Source: a virus. Taken from it: a stretch of 25,498 nucleotides of DNA. Below are positions 23,114 to 25,498 of the stretch, piece after piece. Position 1 is the first letter of the stretch. Each line of letters begins with the position of its first letter. The stretch covers positions 1 to 25,498 of the IMG/VR virus record IMGVR_UViG_3300031772_000252. The stretch is one strand, 5' to 3'. Below the pieces are notes generated by a model. That model saw only the letters and a program-made list of their open reading frames with translations, had not been told where the DNA came from and ran no database searches. The position numbers were made by a program, and so were the translations under genes.

Positions 23114-23651
23114 ATTCGCCCTTCCCGGTTATTTTATTTTTTATTATCTCTAATTCCTTATTTATTTCATCATAGGAATCTACATCTATGGAAATTAGTA
23201 TATGGACCCTTCTATATTCTCTTATCTCTTCTTCTTTTTCCATATCCTCGGTAGTTTCAAATGTCGGGTTTTCCAGTTCTTCTTCGGTAAATCCCACGTC
23301 CAATAATAATTCCTCATCTTCATTGGCCAGCATATCCCAGTCCCAACCTCCTAGATTCTTGTTTTCCCTTAAATTTGCTTCTTTTAATTCCTTATTGGTT
23401 AGCTTCCTGTTTGGGACCCTTACATCAATTTCCTCATCTCCCCGGCCTAATAGCTGTAATATCTTCATTCGTTGGTGTCCGGATATGATAGTATTATCGG
23501 TATTAATTACCGGGATAGACATAAGATTAAATCTCTTCAAACTTTCCTCTAGATCATTTTTTTGCTTTTCGGTCATTGTTCTGGGATTTTCTTTATAAGG
23601 AATTAAATCATTTATTTTTCGCTGTTCGGTATGCCATTCTAATTTTTGCAT
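23094..23651 (-). CDS. ParB/Sulfiredoxin-like N-terminal domain protein
   Basis: The 185-residue protein starts with the ParB-like fold: INDLIPYKENPRTM (residues 13-26), a helix KQKNDLEESLKRFN, IPVINTDNTIISGHQRMKIL (46-65) with the phosphate-binding GHQR at 58-61, and EIDVRVPNRKLTNKELKEAN. The following GGWDWDMLANEDEELLLDVG is typical of phage ParB-like domains that are fused to DNA methyltransferases; here the methyltransferase is encoded separately by the next, overlapping gene. The C-terminus is acidic. Partitioning is unlikely; roles in DNA modification or nucleotide hydrolysis are more consistent with the context. Confidence 0.85.
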   Translation of the reverse strand: MQKLEWHTEQRKINDLIPYKENPRTMTEKQKNDLEESLKRFNLMSIPVINTDNTIISGHQRMKILQLLGRGDEEIDVRVPNRKLTNKELKEANLRENKNLGGWDWDMLANEDEELLLDVGFTEEELENPTFETTEDMEKEEEIREYRRVHILISIDVDSYDEINKELEIIKNKITGKGEYEQTAN

Positions 23652-23842
23652 GTCTCCCCTTTAACCTCCTTTAAGGTTACCACCAATTTATCTGGATTCT
23701 GATAATCAACTATATTTATTGCTCCGCAGCGGTCTTTATAACATTTAATCTCTATCTTGGTAATTCCATCAATGGTGCACTCTGGTAATAGAAAAAAAAG
23801 ATTTTTGCCACACATTGCACATCTTACTTCTATCCTTTTCAT
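23639..23842 (-). CDS. Mu Com-like zinc-binding protein
   Basis: A 67-residue protein with two cysteine pairs, Cys8 and Cys11 in VRCAMCGKNLF and Cys34 and Cys39 in IEIKCYKDRCGAIN. The sequence I-R-C-x-x-C-x-K-L, then I-E-I-K-C and a G-x-I-N turn is that of Mu Com, which binds mRNA and turns on translation of the Mom DNA-modification gene. In this protein the second pair has four residues between the cysteines rather than the usual two. It overlaps the ParB-like gene by 13 bases. A role in controlling the downstream modification genes is a reasonable inference. Confidence 0.8.
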   Translation of the reverse strand: MKRIEVRCAMCGKNLFFLLPECTIDGITKIEIKCYKDRCGAINIVDYQNPDKLVVTLKEVKGETCKN

Positions 23843-23871
23843 TTTATATTAACCGCCCTTTTAAAGTCAAT

Positions 23872-24312
23872 TCATTCCCAGCCGGGAATCAGCTTTCCAT
23901 ATTTCTCTATCTCTTTATAACTTATTATCTCATCAAAATTTATTTTTAATTCATTTACTAAGAATTTAATCATTTCGCCATTAGTTTTTGACCTAGCATA
24001 TTTATCAGGAATTATAAACTTTAATTTGGCAAATTCTTCTGGGTAATATTTTTTGAATCGCCTTAATTTTGTTTTATCACTTGGTAGAAAATAACCTTTA
24101 ACCTCTATTAAAAAATATGTATCTAAATAATATAATACAAAATCTGGTTTATAGTATTTTTGCCCTCTTTTTATTCTATTAAAAAAATATTCGATAGGCT
24201 CATATTTCCATTTGCATTCTCTTAAATTAAAATATCTGGCAATATTTGCTTCCATTTTGCTTCTAACATATATTCCTATGTCTTTTCTATATCCGCCTTT
24301 GGCTATATGCAT
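23872..24312 (-). CDS. PD-(D/E)XK family nuclease
   Basis: This 146-residue protein has a clear nuclease core: helix Glu21 in VRSKMEANIARYFN, Asp57 in YYKPDFVLYY, and Glu70 with Lys72 in FLIEVKGYF, giving E...PD...ExK. After it comes DKTKLRRFKKYYPEEF, the typical helix of phage resolvase- or TnsA-like members. It may act on replication junctions or foreign DNA. Its ATG directly follows the stop of the HTH gene, with GGAGG in the last codons of that gene, so the two are expressed together. The exact family cannot be set by eye. Confidence 0.82.
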   Translation of the reverse strand: MHIAKGGYRKDIGIYVRSKMEANIARYFNLRECKWKYEPIEYFFNRIKRGQKYYKPDFVLYYLDTYFLIEVKGYFLPSDKTKLRRFKKYYPEEFAKLKFIIPDKYARSKTNGEMIKFLVNELKINFDEIISYKEIEKYGKLIPGWE

Positions 24313-24852
24313 TTAATTGCCTCCAGTTTTATCCATCATACTTTGGACCAAAAACTTATCATGAATAGTTTCTATTGTTTTATAGAATTTTACACGCTCA
24401 TTATTTATCCTATTATTTTCCTTTCTTTTGGCTAGTAATTCAGGACTTACCCTTTGCTCAAAAGTTAATTTTTTAGATTTTACTTTCTCCTTGTCCTCAT
24501 AATCATGATATATTCTATAATCTCCTTCCTTTCTAATTCCCCATTTTTTTAGATATTTGTAAATAGTTTTCATTGTATTACCTTCATTTTTCGCTATTTC
24601 TCTAACTGGCACCTCTTCCCGATATTGACGGATTATATTTTCTTTATTCATTACAAATTTGCTTTTAAATCTCCCATCAGTAGTTCTCTTTATCCCGCAT
24701 TCTCTCAAAAAATCATAAATAGTAACAAAATGGACCTTATATTCTTGGGCAATTTCTGCTATTGGCATGCCTTCTTTTTCTTTTTGGAGTATTGCCTCTT
24801 TGTGATCCATTAACATTTGATGTTTTTTATTTTTGTTTATTTTAACTCTCAT
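24313..24852 (-). CDS. Protein with two helix-turn-helix repeats
   Basis: The 179-residue protein has two homologous HTH units: residues about 18-56 (EGMPIAEIAQEYKVHFVTIY, then DFLRECGIKR) and 71-110 (EEVPVREIAKNEGNTMKTIY, then KYLKKWGIRK). Each has the P-x-x-EIA and TIY-x(3)-L-x(3)-GI pattern of resolvase-like HTH. The remainder is charged, helical and has no catalytic motif that I can see (FEQRVSPELLAKRKENNRIN). It probably binds DNA through paired half-sites. It is co-transcribed with the nuclease gene and preceded by a strongly structured leader. Regulator and nuclease-targeting subunit are both possible. RBS GGAG precedes the ATG. Confidence 0.75.
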   Translation of the reverse strand: MRVKINKNKKHQMLMDHKEAILQKEKEGMPIAEIAQEYKVHFVTIYDFLRECGIKRTTDGRFKSKFVMNKENIIRQYREEVPVREIAKNEGNTMKTIYKYLKKWGIRKEGDYRIYHDYEDKEKVKSKKLTFEQRVSPELLAKRKENNRINNERVKFYKTIETIHDKFLVQSMMDKTGGN

Positions 24853-24889
24853 TTTATTATTTCTCCTTTTATATTTTTCATCTTTATCG

Positions 24890-24973
24890 AAGGCCCTTTT
24901 GTTTAGGTGCTTGAACTAGGAGCCAAAGTTCGGGTTTTGGGAAATCCCTAGCTCCACCTTGCAAAAGAGCCTT
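24890..24973 (-). promoter_or_regulatory. Structured leader RNA upstream of the HTH-nuclease genes
   Basis: As minus-strand RNA this 84-base segment folds into one long compound hairpin. The outer stem pairs AAGGCTCTTTTG (24973-24962) with CAAAAGGGCCTT (24901-24890), 12 pairs with one G-U. Inside are GGTG/CACC, then GAGCTAGG/CCTAGTTC (8 pairs with one G-U), and a terminal CCAAA/TTTGG stem with an 8-base loop. No T run follows, so it is not a simple terminator. It ends 37 bases before the HTH gene and starts at the stop codon of a 25-residue ORF. Confidence 0.6.
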
Positions 24974-25049
24974 ATTTAATAAATAAAATAATCTCATAAT
25001 TGCCATCTTTATGAAGTCTAATTTTTAAATTTTCTAAATTCTTATTCAT
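24972..25049 (-). CDS. Tiny ORF, 25 residues, possible leader peptide
   Basis: The ATG at 25049 overlaps the stop of the preceding gene in an ATGA, so ribosomes finishing that gene could start here. The product is MNKNLENLKIRLHKDGNYEI plus ILFIK. Its TAA covers the first two bases of the 12-bp stem of the structured leader, so a ribosome stopping here would cover part of that stem. No run of rare or identical codons as in classical attenuator peptides is seen. It could instead be a broken remnant or a chance ORF. Confidence 0.4.
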   Translation of the reverse strand: MNKNLENLKIRLHKDGNYEIILFIK

Positions 25050-25273
25050 TTAATTACCATCATCCTTTTCTTATCTTTTAAATATTCTTCCAATTTTTTA
25101 AATCTTTTATCATGGCTTTTAAAAATTTTACTAATGCCAAACAATACATCGACAAGGGTGGCAAGTTCTAGGCTTCGTCCCTTCCTCCGCTCGTAATTTT
25201 CCGTAAACCTGCATATCTTGTTACCCAATTCTTCAATTTTATCTATTTTTTTAAAGTCTTTAATATTAACCAT
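25046..25273 (-). CDS. Small helical protein of unknown function
   Basis: A 75-residue, strongly basic and helical protein beginning MVNIKDFKKIDKIEELGNKI, with central LELATLVDVLFGISKIFKS and a lysine-rich C-terminus (FKKLEEYLKDKKRMMVIK). I choose the ATG at 25273, eight bases after AAGGAG, over the in-frame TTG at 25276. The gene overlaps the end of the helicase-like gene by eight bases. No family recognised; a helical accessory factor of replication is a guess from position only. Confidence 0.65.
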   Translation of the reverse strand: MVNIKDFKKIDKIEELGNKICRFTENYERRKGRSLELATLVDVLFGISKIFKSHDKRFKKLEEYLKDKKRMMVIK

Positions 25274-25498
25274 CAATATCTCTCCTTTCTATTTCGCTAA
25301 CTTCTTTAGCTTTTCTATATATAATTACCTCCCGGTCCTCATCCCTGGGATCAATCCAACGATGATATTCAGGATAGAAATTGTAAGGTAAGCTCCCGGT
25401 GGCCCCATCTTTGCTTTTAGTTATATTTAGTTCCATAAATTCGGGATCATCGCCATCCCTTCTAAGTAAACTCTCCATCTTTAATTTTCTCTCCCAGT
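25266..25498 (-). CDS. Probable DnaB-like replicative helicase, C-terminal fragment (5' end outside window)
   Basis: The frame is open to the right edge; the ATG at 25478 is probably internal because codons for WERKLK precede it without a stop. The visible sequence FMELNITKSKDGATGSLPYN followed by FYPEYHRWID fits the end of DnaB/RecA-fold phage helicases, where a strand with K-x-R/K-x-G-x-T-G is followed by a strand with an aromatic turn (compare the KQRNGPTG motif of DnaB). The C-terminal tail is charged. Only about 77 residues can be seen, so the family is likely but not certain, and Walker motifs would lie outside the window. Confidence 0.55.
   Translation of the reverse strand, partial: WERKLKMESLLRRDGDDPEFMELNITKSKDGATGSLPYNFYPEYHRWIDPRDEDREVIIYRKAKEVSEIERRDIDG

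Noticed and set aside
24890-24973. Calling the compound hairpin a terminator, or a third member of the T1/T2 family
   Set aside because: There is no T run after the stem on either strand. A partial match to AGCTCCA and AGAGCC exists only on the plus strand, where no gene needs it.
25046-25276. TTG start at 25276
   Set aside because: The next codon is an ATG eight bases after AAGGAG, the normal distance.
1-25498. CRISPR arrays, tRNA genes, insertion sequences, integrase or attachment sites
   Set aside because: No regularly spaced repeats, no cloverleaf with CCA-end context, no transposase or integrase motifs were seen on reading both strands.

Overview
The window is the late (structural) region of a tailed double-stranded DNA phage or prophage with a long non-contractile tail (siphovirus type). 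Every gene I support is on the minus strand, so the map reads from right (25498) to left (1). The DNA is AT-rich, Shine-Dalgarno sites are strong (GGAGG, AAGGAG) and start/stop overlaps of the ATGA type are common, which fits a low-GC bacterial host. The host phylum cannot be fixed from the sequence. I see no integrase, attachment site, lysis gene, tRNA, rRNA or CRISPR array, so temperate or lytic lifestyle is open.

Region 1 (25498 to about 21690) is the left-over end of an early/middle block. It holds the C-terminus of a probable DnaB-like helicase, small unknown genes, a strongly folded leader RNA, a two-HTH protein, a PD-(D/E)XK nuclease, and a cassette of Mu Com-like zinc protein, ParB-like protein, SAM methyltransferase and radical SAM enzyme. 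A terminator closes this block.

Region 2 (21505 to 13922) is the packaging module: small and large terminase, SPP1-type portal, then a truncated nucleotide-sugar dehydrogenase lodged between portal and MuF-type head protein. The MuF protein carries a JAMM-like metallopeptidase motif in its C-terminus. Three short proteins, a GT4 glycosyltransferase and a SAM methyltransferase complete the block. A second terminator, clearly related in sequence to the first, ends it.

Region 3 (13734 to 1) is the capsid and tail operon: scaffold, decoration protein, family E major capsid protein, four connector/completion proteins, tail tube, a tail assembly chaperone with a -1 ribosomal frameshift, a C39-like peptidase, a GT2-TPR glycosyltransferase, a 1298-residue tape measure, a distal-tail-like protein, a fibre-like protein with a signal peptide, a LAGLIDADG homing endonuclease with its own promoter, and the start of another signal-peptide protein.

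The most unusual points are: (i) sugar- and methyl-transfer genes spread through the head and tail operon, suggesting modification of virion or host-surface glycans; (ii) two homologous terminators placed directly before the terminase and the scaffold gene, which implies regulated read-through; (iii) a leader ORF that ends exactly at the base of a long RNA stem; and (iv) an unannotated frameshift product of the tail chaperone with a clear slippery heptamer.
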